Source: Flammulina velutipes (lineage: Eukaryota > Basidiomycota > Agaricomycetes > Agaricales > Physalacriaceae). Taken from it: a stretch of DNA of 64,000 nucleotides. The stretch spans positions 4,092,001-4,156,000 of the forward strand of contig CM022368.1 in the NCBI GenBank assembly GCA_011800155.1, written 5' to 3'. Shown in pieces: positions 10,816 to 23,121 of the stretch. Under the pieces are notes generated by a model. It did not search any database and was not told the DNA's origin. It was given only the letters and a program-made list of their open reading frames with translations. Within the stretch, counting starts at the first letter, position 1. Every line of letters begins with the position of its first letter. Made by a program: the position numbers and the translations under genes.

Positions 10816-12828
10816 CTAAATTCTTCGCCTCAACATGATCTTTGCCCCGGGCTTTGGCACAGACATCGATGCGATCGACCAGTCTTTTGGCCTCTTGCCC
10901 CCGGGAACACCCAAGTCAAACTCCCATACCAACCTCGCCAGAAACAACTTCATCTCTACCGATGCAAAGAAACGACCCGGGCAACTCACTCTTCCGTGCC
11001 CAAACGATAGGAAAGTCCTCGTCGTCTGGACAAGCTGCTCTTTGTCTGTGAAGCGCCACGGATTGAAGTCCAATGGGTCAGGATAGTTGGCTGGGTCGAG
11101 GTGGACAGAACATATAGGTATGGCGATGGTCATGCCATCAGGTATAGTGACTTGGGAGCCCCCAGATGTGAAGGTGAATGGTTTCGTCACTTTTCGCTGC
11201 ATCATGACTGCATGAATAGAGGAGAAGTTAGAGAATGAACATCACGAGTTTTGACGGGAAACACGTACTGCAAGCGAGGGGGTTCATGCGTTGAGATTCC
11301 TTGAGGAAGCTATCGACTTTGCTCATCTTCTTTATTCCGGCATTCGTCCAACCGTCTGATTCCACGATAGCATCGACTTCTTCCCTTAGAATCTGCTGGT
11401 ATGCAGGATTCTCTGCCAGATGGAACACTCCTTGGAGTAAAGTCTCCAGTTTCAAGTTAGTCAATAAGGTAGCTATGTGGTAGAAACATACTCACCAACG
11501 AAGTGGTATGGATGGACGCAAAGTTCAGGTTGAGAATTCGTTCAGCGAGCATATGCACGGAACGCTGCTCGTCGTCGGGAGCGTCTTCAATCAACCAACT
11601 AAGCATGTCAACTTTATTGTATCCCTGTAAATTTCCCTCGCGTTCGTACACCTTGATCCGGTCTTGTATTTCGTCTCCCAAGATCTCAGCAGTACGATTC
11701 TGTGCGCTGCGAATGCGAGGGAAAAGGCGTGCGATGAACCTACACTTTGATTAGAACTCGATTTTCGCAAGTATCAAGAGAGAAATAGTACTGACGGACG
11801 CAGACGTTTTGGGAATGGTTCGATAAATGTTGCTGCCACGACGACGTCCTCTGTAAAGCGGAGAGCTATGTTCAGGAGTTCGGAATGGCGGCCTGGGGAT
11901 ACTTCAGCGGTAGCTCCACTGGTAGGTAGGGAGTATATCGACTTACACAGAGGAAGCCCAACAAAGACCCGATTACTAGCTCTTGCTATCACTTGCATTA
12001 CAGAGTGGGCAGCGGGGAATGAAGTCCATTCCTCTTGAATCGTTGTCAGATAGTGAGGTGAAAGATGATGAGGGCACGAACCAGTCTTGGAAAGACGCTG
12101 CGAGAAAACGTCACGTAGCGCAGTCGTAACCTCATCAATATTCTCTTCGAACACGGCTGGGAGGCTCCTCGTAAACTGATTTCGAATAATTGGGATATGG
12201 TATAGCGTTTCTAGGAAACTTTTGCCGAAGGTATGGGGTGTTTGAAGCAGCTGGTAAGCATACCTATGTCAGTCTCCAGAGTAGAAGGTGAGGATGGAAC
12301 CGAACAGTACCTCAGTTACGGCACCTTGTGCAGATAGAAGGTCATCGGGTGCTTTCCGCAATTCCTCGATATGGCCAGGTGTTCCGACAATTACCAGCCA
12401 CTGGTTGAGTAGCGCTACTCGGAAGACTTGGTTGGGGTACTATGCAAAATGGTTTCTCTTCAGCATTTTCACCCAGAGGCTATAAAACAAGACATTACCT
12501 TTCTGTATCCATATTGAAGGAGTCCTTTCGCGTCAAAGAAGAACCACAGTATGTCCAAGATAGAGAGTCCTGGTATCGCGAGGCCACCAGTCGGTAGATG
12601 CGCTGTCTGAATATGAATATGAGCTGAGAGTAAGCCACAGGGAAGAATATTAAGAGGTACCGGGTCCCCGAAGACGATTGGCTTGAGTAGGAGGGCCAGC
12701 CAGATTGTGAAAGCACCCCAGACAAAGTCGCTCGATGACATTAGGAGGCAGAAGACAACAAGAGTCTGGTTGCGAAGACGTATTGAACTAGGGTCGTGAG
12801 AGCGCCCAGTGTCGGAGCTCTTCAACAT
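10816..12828 (-). CDS. Cytochrome P450 monooxygenase (full length, multi-exon)
   Basis: A membrane-anchored P450 with hydrophobic N-terminal segments from the start at 12828. Visible in order are an I-helix variant FASIHTTSL (alcohol-type residues in place of AGxDT), the ExxR motif FLKESQRMNP, the PERF-region equivalent NPWRFTDK and the heme loop FGHGRVSCPGRFFA. The FA(S/A)IHTT I-helix is typical of fungal families that include ent-kaurene oxidases and fumitremorgin-type enzymes, so a terpenoid or alkaloid oxidation role is plausible but not shown. Seven or more introns interrupt it. All signature residues are intact, so it is probably functional. Confidence 0.9.
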
Positions 12829-13182
12829 ATTGTCATTTACGCAGGCGACATGAATGGTGTGTGACCTTTTGTGAGGTTCTTGGTTCTTACGATCACTTCG
12901 GACTCGTCCTACCTATGGTTTCAATTTCCAGCTCGCGAGGCGTCTAACAAAGGTAACCTCAATGTTCTACACTGCACACGAGGTAAGTATACAACCTGTA
13001 TGAACTCAGAACTTCAGTCCAGACATCCCCCCGGAAGAACACTCACTAATATACTCTGAAACAAGAATAATCCCCGACTCCTTAGACCTTCTTTGCCTTA
13101 CGATGATCCGCATGTCGTCTTCCCATATTCTTGGGTCGGGAAATATGCTGGGTTCGGCTCTGTGGCTCACTGAAACTGTGGG

Positions 13183-15730
13183 CTACTGGACGAGGACCCG
13201 AGAAGCCAGCAACCTAATGATAGTGAGCACGTCAGTACCAAGTACAACTGCAACGAAGAGGCAGAACGCACCATTGACGATCAATAACCGAAACGGTGAG
13301 CATGAACCGACCAGTGGTATGGAGGATTTTGTCGTACATGACCCATGTGGCGTTCGGATTGCTCCTCAACAGCAAACAGGACGCGTGCAGTAAGACCTCC
13401 TCGCCGGACGTTGTCTTGAACCCTTTCTTGCCTACATTCCTCTGAGCAACTTGTCCAAAGAAACCACATAGGAGCGCTTTCCCGATATCCCGATGACGGC
13501 CGGGATCGTTCATTGCGTGAGGTGACTTGACCAGTGGTAGACTATGCTGAACCATTAATTGCTTCAACTGGATGCGGATGTCTTCGGCGGTAGTCAGAAC
13601 ATATCGCGATAGATAGTTTTCCCATGCCCATTTCTCGTCAGCTTTGTCTGATGAATGTGAGCATGCTGTGTGCTTTCGTACAAAGAGAAACCCACTCTGC
13701 GTGTACTGGTGGTATACGTTAAGCAATGTCATATGGTCGCCCTGAGGTGACGCGAATCGTGCCTTGGCGGCGTCTGCTTCCTTGGCCAGCTTCATTGGAC
13801 GAAACCACACAGTACCAGCTATGCACCCAAAATTCATCAAAATTGATGGTATACGAAGCTTAGTGTGACCTACCATAAGTCATCGCAGCGATGGTGACAA
13901 TGTCGTTTGTACAATTGTACTCCACGCTCGATACCAGCGCCTTCGACATCTGGGGTTTCAATGGGAAGTCTGCCATGATCGAACCATGTTCGGTGATTTC
14001 GTGTGAATGTTTGTCGATTGCTCCAAGAGAGATGAGAAGGTCCAGGGCATGCCTAACACTACGCGGATTCGGCCGCTCTATGAAGTCAAATCGTAAGATA
14101 TCCTGAGTGCGTCTGTCAGCATTTCGGAATAGCCAACGAGAGAAAAGACGAAACCTTGATACCAAGCTTGATTAGCATGAGCACAATCGTGTCTAGGTTG
14201 CATCTGAGGATCTGAGGATATGTATGGTCATCGAGCGCCCAAAATCGTTCTCGGGTATACATGCGAAAGCATTTTCCGGGCTTCGTCCTCCCCGCCCTCC
14301 CCGCCCTTTGCTGAGCAGAAGCTTTCGAGATCATGCGGTCCTTCAAGGTCTCGATGCCCGTAGTCGGATCGAACATTTCGGATTTCTCGTGGCCCGAGTC
14401 AACGACATAGACCACCCCGTCGATAGTCAGTGACGCTTCAGCGATGTTCGTAGAGACGATGATCTTCCTCCCTGGAGCACCACCGGGGGTGAGAGACTCA
14501 GGTGGATCGTGGAAGACCTTCTCCTGTTCCTCGACGGGAAGGGCGGCAAACAAACGCACGCAGCTTACGGGTCCAACGCGTCCTGGATCCAGCAGTGACT
14601 GTCTAGTCAGCTGGGTCTCTATTCGTTGGCAAGCATCATCGATCTCTTTGGCGCCGGTCAAGAAGACCAGGATGTCACCAGGATCTTCAGTACGGTGGAT
14701 GGAGCATACTTTGTCGATGGCGGCGTCTACGAACTTTTCCGGGTCCGAGTCGGCATAGATCTCTTCCACAGGGTAGGTGCGCCCCGGGATAGATAAGAGA
14801 TTGTTCTGGTGGATGCCAAAGTATTCGCGAAAGCGGGGGTTGTCGACGGCGGACATGATGATGACCTTAAGATCGGTTCGGCGGCGTACGATATCCTTGA
14901 GCAGGCTCATAAGGATATCGGTAGAGTGACTCCGTTCCTGGGCTTCATCCAAGATGATCGTTGAGTACTTGCTCAGATCGCGATCGTGCATTGCCTCGTG
15001 AAGGAGCAACCCGTCCGTCATGTACTTCAAAAAGGTCGTTCCGTCCTTCCAATTCTCTTCGAATCGCACAGCGTAACCAACTTCCTCGCCGTGGGTGACT
15101 ATCCGATTTGTTAGGATGCGATAAGGGGTGTGTCGAGAAGACGTACCATCCATTTCCTTTGCGACCCGCTCTGAGATAGAGGTGGCTGCGATCTTTCGCG
15201 GTTGCGTGACCGCTACCATTTTCCCAGTGAGGTGTGGCATATCGGAGTATGTGACGAATTGCGGAATCCTACGAGTGAAGTCGAACTTTTGAATGGATGA
15301 GAGACAAGGACACATACTGTGTGCTTTTCCCTGAACCCGTTTCCCCCATCAGTAACATTATTTGCTGGGTCTGAAACTACGAGAGAGAATATAGGTATCA
15401 TATTCTCTCTATAAGAGCAAACGTACCATTTCAAGAAAACTTGAGAGCTCGTTATAGACGGGAAGCGCTTTTCTGGTATGAAGTAACGCCTGGTAAGCAG
15501 CAGAGTAAGCCTCCCCATTAAACGGATTGACATTGCTGTCCTGTTGTCTGAGATTGAGTTAAAATGTCCATGCAGAGGTTAACAGAGCGTCGTACCATTA
15601 ATTGAAGGACTTGCTCCTCCGTGATATTCCTTGGGCTTATGTTCGCGAAAGAGTTCGCAGAAACATTTGGGACAGTAGTAGGCTCCTGGCTGTGGGAACT
15701 TCGAAAGCTGCTCTGAAGGTAAGCCAACAT
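13183..15730 (-). CDS. PRP43-like DExH RNA helicase, diverged (DEAQ)
   Basis: Clearly related to PRP43, the ATPase that dismantles spliceosomes and acts in ribosome biogenesis. Exons give VNPFNGEAYS, motif I GETGSGKSTQ (split by an intron), TQPRKIAATS, YMTDGLLLHEAM, motif V region VSTNIAEASLTIDG and motif VI QQRAGRAGRT, then the winged-helix, ratchet and OB-fold parts. Two core motifs differ: motif II is DEAQ (14938-14949) rather than DEAH, and motif III reads MSAV instead of SAT. The C-terminus stops shortly after RQWLLA, missing the last roughly 50 residues of PRP43. This is probably a second, fast-evolving paralogue or an early pseudogene, not the essential PRP43. Start Met is at 15730. 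Confidence 0.85.
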
Positions 15731-16029
15731 GGTGGTCAGACGAAAGAGTGTGAAAGACGCGAGTGTCGAATATGGCGTATGCACCCATGACGGTGCTTCT
15801 TTACACCATAATCCTATTTGGCAGCCCAATTCAGTGAGAAGAGGATAAGGTTCGATAGGCGCCCGTTACTGAATGTACCGCAGTGCGGGGAACTGCGGCA
15901 CACCTCGAAGGCAAGGCCTGGAGAACGGTGGACGGGACTTCAGGGAGCCTTCAATGTGTGGTTTCCCTCGCCACAATTCACGAGCTAAATGAGTAGAGAA
16001 GTCATTGGGGATAAATATACATGTTACGC

Positions 16030-16811
16030 CTAATCAAGGCGGGCGTCTAGCTGTCGCCGTTTGAACCTTTCCAGCCTAGCTTCGATCTCCATCTCTTCCA
16101 GAGCTGCTTCCGACCATGCCAAGAAACCCTCATTGTCGTATACAGCCTGGAGGCGCTCCCGCGCAGACTCCCAGGTCCATTGACTGACGGCCTCTGGGAT
16201 GGAGTCTTCGTCGGAGTAGACGTGAAGGTTTTGGATTCGGGAACTTATCAAGGGCATCTTGGTTGCTAACATAGCCCGCATTCTGTATGAGAATTCATGG
16301 ACCTAATCGCTGTGTTAGCTGAAGACCAGCCGGAGGGCTAGCAGACGTACGTTATTGACGCCCAGGTAGGCCATACCACCGGATATTACCAATGCGCTCG
16401 TTGCAGACACAGCTGCGGTTGCGAGCCCAAACGCAGTCGCCATGCTTAGGACGGCTTCCAAAGGTGGACGCACACGGGGCGTTGGTGACGGCCTTATAAT
16501 GTCCTTGACAAGTTCGCGAATGTTTAGAGATGTTTTCTGGGGAGCGGCAGTCGATGGTAACGCTTCAGATGCATGTGAAGATGGTAGACCGGTCGAAGAC
16601 GCATTCGCAGTCCGACGGGGAGGTGCTTTGGTTAGAGCGCGATTTCGGTGGACACGTCTAAAAGTCAGGAATCCCAGTGGTATTGTCAACGCCACTGCCG
16701 CAATTCCGGCCTGCAGACTTTTTCAGTAGATAGCCAAACAGTTCATTGAATTCTCACAATTGGAATCCATCGGCGACGTGCTTGTGATGAAGGAGAAATG
16801 TCAGTAGACAT
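16030..16811 (-). CDS. Small two-helix membrane protein, possibly AIM11-like
   Basis: About 225 residues in three exons. Exon 1 (MSTDISPSSQARRRWIPI) joins across a small intron to a hydrophobic helix AGIAAVALTIPLGFLTF. A proline-rich loop follows, then a second membrane segment (AFGLATAAVSATSALVISG), then the last exon with VHEFSYRMRAML and a charged helical tail. Two membrane helices with the final MxxLGVxxVxEF-like pattern resemble fungal AIM11 proteins linked to mitochondrial inheritance. That assignment is from memory and moderate. The start at 16811 gives a short basic N-terminus. Confidence 0.65.
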
Positions 16812-16997
16812 GTTTGTTCTTGTTATTCTCATCATGAACATCAATACGACTTCGATTGGGCATCCTGAAGACATCTACATAGACTCGCGCAAAGAGCGGG
16901 CGGCCGCATCTAAGGTCTCCGACAACTGGTACATTCGATACGTACCTATCATATTGAACTAACAAAGCAACGGATATACATAAAAAGATTAAGACAA

Positions 16998-18476
16998 TTA
17001 ATTAGTACGTCGTTGAATGTAATCTGTAATGAGGCCATTAGTAGTATGCCTACAGACACAGGGAGAAATGCGCACCTTTACTTGGCGCCCGATGCCAGTG
17101 GCTACCAGGGAGATAGAATTGGAGGGCATCTTCATTCAAATGCGTTTTGATGAGACGGAGTTCGCTCAAGGCCTCTGCAGCGGCGGGGACAGAGTGACCA
17201 TTGAGCCCCATCATCTTGTCAATAAGAAGAATGCCCTCTGGAAAGACCTCTGGCGCCATCTGAACAACGCCAAGTCAATTGTCAATGAGGACAAGATAGG
17301 AAATTGAACATACCCTAATGAGACGCTCCATCATGGATCCGAGAAACATGACATCGGCGACGAATGGGTTAAACAGAGGGTGTCGAGTGAAGGGACTGCG
17401 GAAGACGAGGTTGTCCCGAAGAGGCGCATCTTCGAGCGCTACAGTATAGGGTATTACAGAAGCATGACCAAAGTCAATAAAAGCATAACGACTCTCTGGG
17501 CCCATGACACCCTTCACTTTGAAATTAGTGGAAGTTGGACTGATCACATCTATCATCGTGTTCTGCTCCAGGATGTCACAATTCGCCACGCGATTTTCAT
17601 GGCAGAATTCAAGGCCCTGTAGTTTTATTAGCCTAAGGGGAGTTGAGCAGTAACAAAGGTACCTCAAGGAGCTGCTCCCAAATATGTACGGCCTCACCCA
17701 AGTATTGATAATCCACAAAAAAAGCGCAGAACCAGCTAATCCTCCGAGTCAACAACTGCGCACGCGATGCACTATATGGCTCACCGAGGCATGACTGCAA
17801 ATATCAGATCGCCCCATTTGAGGAATTCCAAGACAGGAACTGTTCGATTTCGGGGGTTTGCGCGCAGTAATGGGCTATTTAAACGCTGCAGTGCCTCCAG
17901 TTCCTGCGAAGGCTCAGAGCCTGATACCAGTCTAAGAGAGACGTGAAAGATGCGAAACACATGTGATTTAGGACTAACTTTATGATAACGTCTCGACCAA
18001 GCCGGTCTCTAGCTGGCCAAACACGCATTGACTCAAGAAACCATGAATAACGCCGCCAAAACGCGCGACAATGAACTCACTGAATAGTCAAAATCTTCTG
18101 GTGCTTCCAGAATTCGCGCGAATGGATATTCTTGTTCCAACGCAGGAGGAGGTGTCGCTGGAGGTATCAAGCGAGATCCCTTGTCACGCCGTGTATAGAG
18201 CATGTAGCCGCGGGAGGCAAAGAACGGAGACCAAAACTTCCACGTAGCCATGGCGCGGAGAGTGCGTCGCATGTATAAATCGTCGTCGTCGCTCTCTTCT
18301 TCTGTTATTGTCCACTCAGACAGGTCTTGGGAGACTGGGTGTCGCCACGAGCGGAAAGTCCAGAGAATGGTCTCGAAAGGGTTGTCCATGCGGATTGCAT
18401 CGACATTCATGTAGCCATAGAGTATGATGCCGGCCAAGGGCAACAAAGTCCAAGCATGCCTCAGCTTTGAAGGCAT
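16998..18476 (-). CDS. Membrane-anchored kinase-like protein, copy 1
   Basis: First of six related genes in the window. Exon 1 encodes an N-terminal membrane helix (TLLPLAGIILYGYMNV) and a family-specific domain containing TWKFWSPFFASRGYMLYTRR. Later exons carry kinase-fold pieces: RLGRDVIIK (likely ATP-binding lysine), ELEALQRLNSPLLR, NRVANCDILEQN (position of HRDxxxxN) and AFIDFGHAS (DFG). The final exon gives DYIQRRTN and a stop at 16998. HRD is replaced by NCD, but the Lys, both Asp and Asn are kept, so activity cannot be excluded. It carries the PFTRHPLFNPF insert shared with copies 5 and 6, although it lies 33 kb away from them. The fold resembles the agaricomycete kinase-like family with VAHRDxxxxNIMMD. 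Confidence 0.8.
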
Positions 18477-18766
18477 CGATTGAGCTCTTGCGATTCAGGA
18501 CAATGTTCGATTGGTTGTAAGTAAGACGTGTCCGTGTCCGCTGGCAATGGTAGAAATGAACTATCGGGAGACCGGCCCGGTTAAAGGGAATGGCTGTTTG
18601 AGGAAGTTGCGCCACGTTTCGACCACTTCAAGCCTCAAGTTTGATAAAGGGAGCACACTAGACTCAAGTATTCATGTGCGCAGATTACTTCATAAAAGTT
18701 TCAATTCCATAATATTACAGAATTTTACATTTCCCCCACTAGGGAGGAGATCACATTCAACACCGC

Positions 18767-20037
18767 TCATGCTCTCGAGGGAGTGTTCTCAGAGAAGTAT
18801 TCGTGGCTATCAGCGTTCTGAATGGCACGGCTGGGGTTGCTAAGGGCGAGGTTGTGTGCAGCGGTTTGACCGTATACGTGGTCCTGGGTGCTGGCAATAG
18901 CGTTGAAGTGAGATGATTCGTGAATCAAGGTTCCGGCGCGAGAATCAGTGCCGGTGGTGGTAGTGGACCAGAAGACACCGCACAGGTAGATGGTTCCAAA
19001 CCTGATTCGCGGATTAGGTGAGTATTTTCGGAAAGAACTCGGTAGTAGACGGAAAACTCACTGGGCAGGGTATACATAGGCGTAGACATCACTGTCGGTG
19101 CAGGTGCAGTCGTAGGTGTAGGCGGAGCTGAAGTCGTAGCTGACAATCTTGCTGTAGTGAGAGGTGACAGTGGCGTCGTTGGCGCTGCTGTAGGTGCCGA
19201 ACCAGTATGCCCAGCGGGCGCTCGTGGCAGTCAGCGACTGGAGATACCTAATCCAGCATCAGAGAGTTAATCAAGGTAGGATGGCTCAAACTTACGAGAG
19301 GGAGTTGCTAGCATAGGTGTTGGCAGCCGAGGCGGCAGCGACAAGAGTAGTCTGTCGAGAAGAAGAACATCCATTGTATGCAATTCTCTTCGCGAACTGG
19401 GAACGGCTGGCAACGGCCAAGTTACCAGCGAGCCTTGCAGTGTGCGCTACGGTCTCAGCCTTGATCGACGATACAGATCCAGACTCGTCAACGATCTGGA
19501 AGATGTCGGACGGGGCGATGGTGTAGGCCGCCTCACCAGAGCCGGTAAAGTTGTATGCAGCACCCACTGACGATCAAATTAAGAAACCTCAGAATCCATA
19601 GAAGTCGGAGAAACTCACGGTTGTGGGATACAGTGATGGATTCGCCGGGAGCGAGGACGGTGAAGGAGTTGGCATCTCCTTTGGCAACGACCTGCTCGGG
19701 GACGTATTTCACTTTAGCACCAATGAAGCGGGGGGCTCCACCGTCGCTTGAGATGGCGAAGCTGTCCGTCGCGAAGTTGTTCGAGAGGACGCTGGAGGGG
19801 TCGTTGAGGATCTTGAGCACCTCATCACCAACGTTGGTCACAGTCGCAGCGACTTCGAGGTTGTCGACATCGACAACGGAGTCAGCGCCTAATTGATAAA
19901 CGTTAGATATGAGGCTTGGGAGTACGGGTGCTGGAGTATTAACCTGACAACGAGAGGGACAGTCCGGGTGCGGCAGAAGCACAAATCGCCGAGAGGCAGA
20001 CAGCGGTCAAGAATGAACGGACAGATGGAGCGAACAT
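18767..20037 (-). CDS. Peptidyl-Lys metalloendopeptidase (deuterolysin, M35)
   Basis: A secreted zinc protease. The start at 20037 gives a signal peptide (SFLTAVCLSAICASAAPG). A propeptide-like region follows (VVDVDNLEVAATVTNVGDEV), then the mature M35 domain with RIAYNGCSSSRQ, YDFSSAYTYDCTCTDS and the active site GTLIHESSHF (HExxH), then the aspzincin third-ligand region DHVYGQ. The C-terminus NADSHEYFSENTPS closely follows the mushroom Lys-specific enzymes known from Grifola and Armillaria. Five or six small introns are spliced. All catalytic residues are present. A TATA box lies about 60 bp upstream of the ATG. Confidence 0.93.
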
Positions 20038-20095
20038 TGCGACGATGGATACTAAAGCACACACTGGTGGAGAACTCTCGCCTATTTTCCGCTGC

Positions 20096-20102
20096 TTTTA
20101 TA
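20096..20102 (-). promoter_or_regulatory. TATA box of the M35 protease gene
   Basis: On the minus strand the sequence reads TATAAAA, 59-65 bp upstream of the protease ATG at 20037. This position fits a core promoter for a strongly regulated secreted enzyme. Confidence 0.5.
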
Positions 20103-21436
20103 TGTAGAACAGCTACGCGTCGCGTGTGCCAGATTGAGATAAGGTGGTTATCAGTTCAGAACAGCACTCATGCTGCTAGCTCGGGCCCTTTGGCAGCCAC
20201 ATGAGCGGGATAGGCAAGAACGAATGTGTGCAGAGGAAGCCGCATGAGAAGAAGCGCCTTCCATTGTGCTTCCTTGCCGGCAGTATGGTGAATGGGGCAC
20301 GAGGGGAGCTCTCAGGCAGTATTAATGCGTCTAGAAAAATGGACCATGCAGAACCTGTCATCTGGATGCAGTTCGTCATTGCGAAATTCCTCCTGTCCTT
20401 AGTATTAGATAACGTGAAGCGCGTAGAAGTTGACAGCCCCAATTGTCCCCCTCCTAACAGCGATTAGAACACCAGTGTCGTAGGAGTAAATGCGCTATGG
20501 GCGCATTCAATTTCGGAGGTAGAACGTGGTGAATGATGCAGTCTATTCCGTTCGCGTGGTCATATACCCGGATATCAAGAGCGTGCCCAAGACCGGTGTG
20601 ATCAGCGGATACATCGATTTGGCGAGCGAGGAGCAATGTGGCGAAGGAATGGCGACTATTTGTATCCGATAGGAAGAGCATGTAGACGATGTCGACAAAG
20701 TAGCCAGACCGCTCGTGGTAGCGCCTTCGAGAACGACTTTTCTATAGGTTTCCATGTGCACAAGCAGTAAGACGAATGCTGATAGGCACTAGCATGTTGT
20801 TTGTGGTGCTATCTTTAGAAAATATGAATGTGTTTCTGCCAAACTTCAAAGGCCGTCAGTAACTGACGGTGTGTATACACGGGCGGAAACGTAGGACAAC
20901 ATGGTCTCCGCAGCTTGATTTGAAGACTATCCTAGAAAAGCCATGTGTTACAAGAAAGCAGACTGCCTCGAAGATACTGGGGTCGATGATGGGCGATAGA
21001 CAAAAAAGGTTGACACCGATCATAGGCGCGACCCGTCGGGGATAACGGGATCGCCCTTCGGCAACGTCGATCACGACTGTCGTTTGACTTGCTCCTTGAG
21101 TATGAAGCCGCAGCTACACTATATCTCTACTCAGAAACATGCACACTATGCATCCATTGATATGAAACTCAGGCAAATGCGCCACGGTCAAATGCCTCCA
21201 CGTTACTTTTTCTTACAAAATGTGCCCGATAGACAGCCTCCTTCTTTTAATGCGTTGCTAGTGCGGACACGACAACGGTTTTTCCTGGATTGCGCCTCCT
21301 TACAACGTCCGTCACATTCGGAGTCGTTTGGAGAGTTTGATGAGGCGTGATCGAGCCGGATGCGTAAAATATCCTTTTAAGGCCGTTTATGATGGTGGAC
21401 ATCAAGAAAGTGGCGCGCAAACAACAATTCTTATTC
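20103..21436. other. Intergenic stretch, no supported gene
   Basis: About 1.3 kb with only short unrelated frames. Minus-strand frames between 20454 and 20761 (for example one with METYRKVVLEGATTSG) look protein-like in composition but do not join into anything I recognise. They could be a relic of a lost gene. Confidence 0.35.
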
Positions 21437-22541
21437 CTATAAGGTTTCTAACTCTAGCTCGTGTAGTCTATAACGCTCACAAGAAACATGGAAAGCTGTA
21501 TACCCTCCGATGAACGACTGGAAAATATCAAAACATTCTTTACTACCCTTTAGGATGTCGAGTGCGGAGTTACATGCTTCGACGCACTCTGTTGCGCAAT
21601 CCATTAAAACGGTCTGCTTTGGAAGCCTCTTTGTACTGGCCACAATAGAGAGATGATTCAGAGTCTCTCTGGCATCTTCTTCCTTGTACAACGAGAGCAC
21701 ATCACTAACCAACGGTAAGCTTAGAGACTAACTATGAATACAAATGGTGCTTACTTAGTATAGTTCAAGAAGGTCATCATGTCTGGCAAAGCTTGGATGT
21801 AATCCCGCACGGGAATATGGGGCGGGAAAATGAACACAGCGTACGCCTCGGCAGCTCCCGATAAGACTCTCTTGAATTTCAAGAATGCTTCGGCGCGTGG
21901 ATGCACCTAAGAACGTCAGAACTTCTTTAGATTACCGTGGTGTAGAACATACGGGCACCCCCTGCATCTGGTAATCGAAAATGAGGGCCACGATGAAGTT
22001 CATGCTGGCGGTGAGGAAGAGATTCGCTGAGACCGCATTATAGTATCCAGCGATCTCCCTCAGCAGCTCAGCGAGATCATCGAGGTCCTTCGTAACCTGA
22101 GGTTGACCGCGCACGAAACGGACGCTGAAGGTATCGATCGCGGTCGTGTCGTTGACAAAGGAGTCGTCGACCCACATGAAGAATGTGGTATAGATGCAGG
22201 CGAGTTTGCGTATCATGGGGACAGAGCGTTCCAGGTGGCGGTATGCGAGTGCTCCTACGCATATTCCGGAATCAATGAGGATCCTCCTAGTCTCAGGAGG
22301 CACTGAAAAGAGATACTGCCTCGAATCCATGAGCGCAGTACAGGACTGGTGGAAGTCGGGGTCAACTATTTGTTGTTTGGCCGAGGCGCTGGCTCCAACG
22401 CCACGCAGTAAGAACTGAGCAGCTGTCTTCATATTTTGATGCGGAACCATCTGGGACTGTTGGTATGGCTGGAAAATTAGGCCACCCAAGTGCCAAACAG
22501 AGGGAAAGGCTCACATCGGCGGGGAGGGAAAGTTCGTTCAT
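21437..22541 (-). CDS. Terpene cyclase, trichodiene-synthase-like
   Basis: A class I terpene synthase of the trichodiene synthase type, expected to cyclise farnesyl diphosphate. Start Met is at 22541 (MNELSLPAD) with an intron directly after. The first metal-binding motif is in FFMWVDDSFVND and the second (NSE-type) in NDVLSLYKEE, which is brought together with its asparagine by splicing. The C-terminal pattern GYTAFHVSCERYRL is also family-like. Length is about 310 residues over four or five exons, slightly short but plausible. It is divergently transcribed from an MFS transporter, which fits an exported sesquiterpenoid. The product cannot be predicted. Confidence 0.87.
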
Positions 22542-23121
22542 GAAGATCAAGGTGGCTGAAGCTATCATTCAAGGTCTCTTTTTACAGTCTTATAGTACCA
22601 GACTGTGCCAGAATTTGGTAATCTAAGGGCGCTATCGTACGAAGACCGAGGCATATACATATAATGTACGTATGCACCTTAGTAATGAATTAATTTTCCG
22701 TCAATATCTCTCACAATAGCAATAGGAAGACATCCCAGTAGAATTATGACATACATATACACAGATTCTGCGGGTAATTCTCATAGCAAATCGCTTTGGT
22801 TTCAATCAACGGTATTGTCCCATGAATTAGCGCCACATCCTGAATTAAACTGGTTTAAATATGGATAATCGAAGCTATGTTGCCTGAAATCTACCTCGTT
22901 CTGCATCGTGCGCAGCTTATGAACAACCGTTCTACCATTTCCCCTCGTCAATTGGTACATAAGTGCTGAGCGCTGAACGTTGAATATTGAATAACGGTCG
23001 CTCATAGAGCTAAGCCGGACCGGGATGTCCGCGCCTGGGCGGTCCGATCTTTCGAAGTGCCGTGTTTTGCCGCTCCTTAACTTGAGCCATAAGTTATCGG
23101 GATGCAATTCAACGTTGAACC
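22542..23121. promoter_or_regulatory. Shared divergent promoter region
   Basis: This 580-bp stretch lies between the terpene cyclase (minus, ATG 22541) and the MFS transporter (plus, ATG 23122), so it must hold both promoters. It is AT-rich near 22620-22760. A 101-codon minus-strand frame in it (22802-23107) has no recognisable feature and was not called. Confidence 0.5.

Noticed and set aside
20176..20761. Several short minus-strand frames
   Set aside because: Some look protein-like, but they are in different frames, without plausible introns or any recognised family.
22802..23107. 101-codon minus-strand frame in the terpene cyclase-MFS promoter
   Set aside because: No domain, no exon partner, and it overlaps a region that must hold two promoters.
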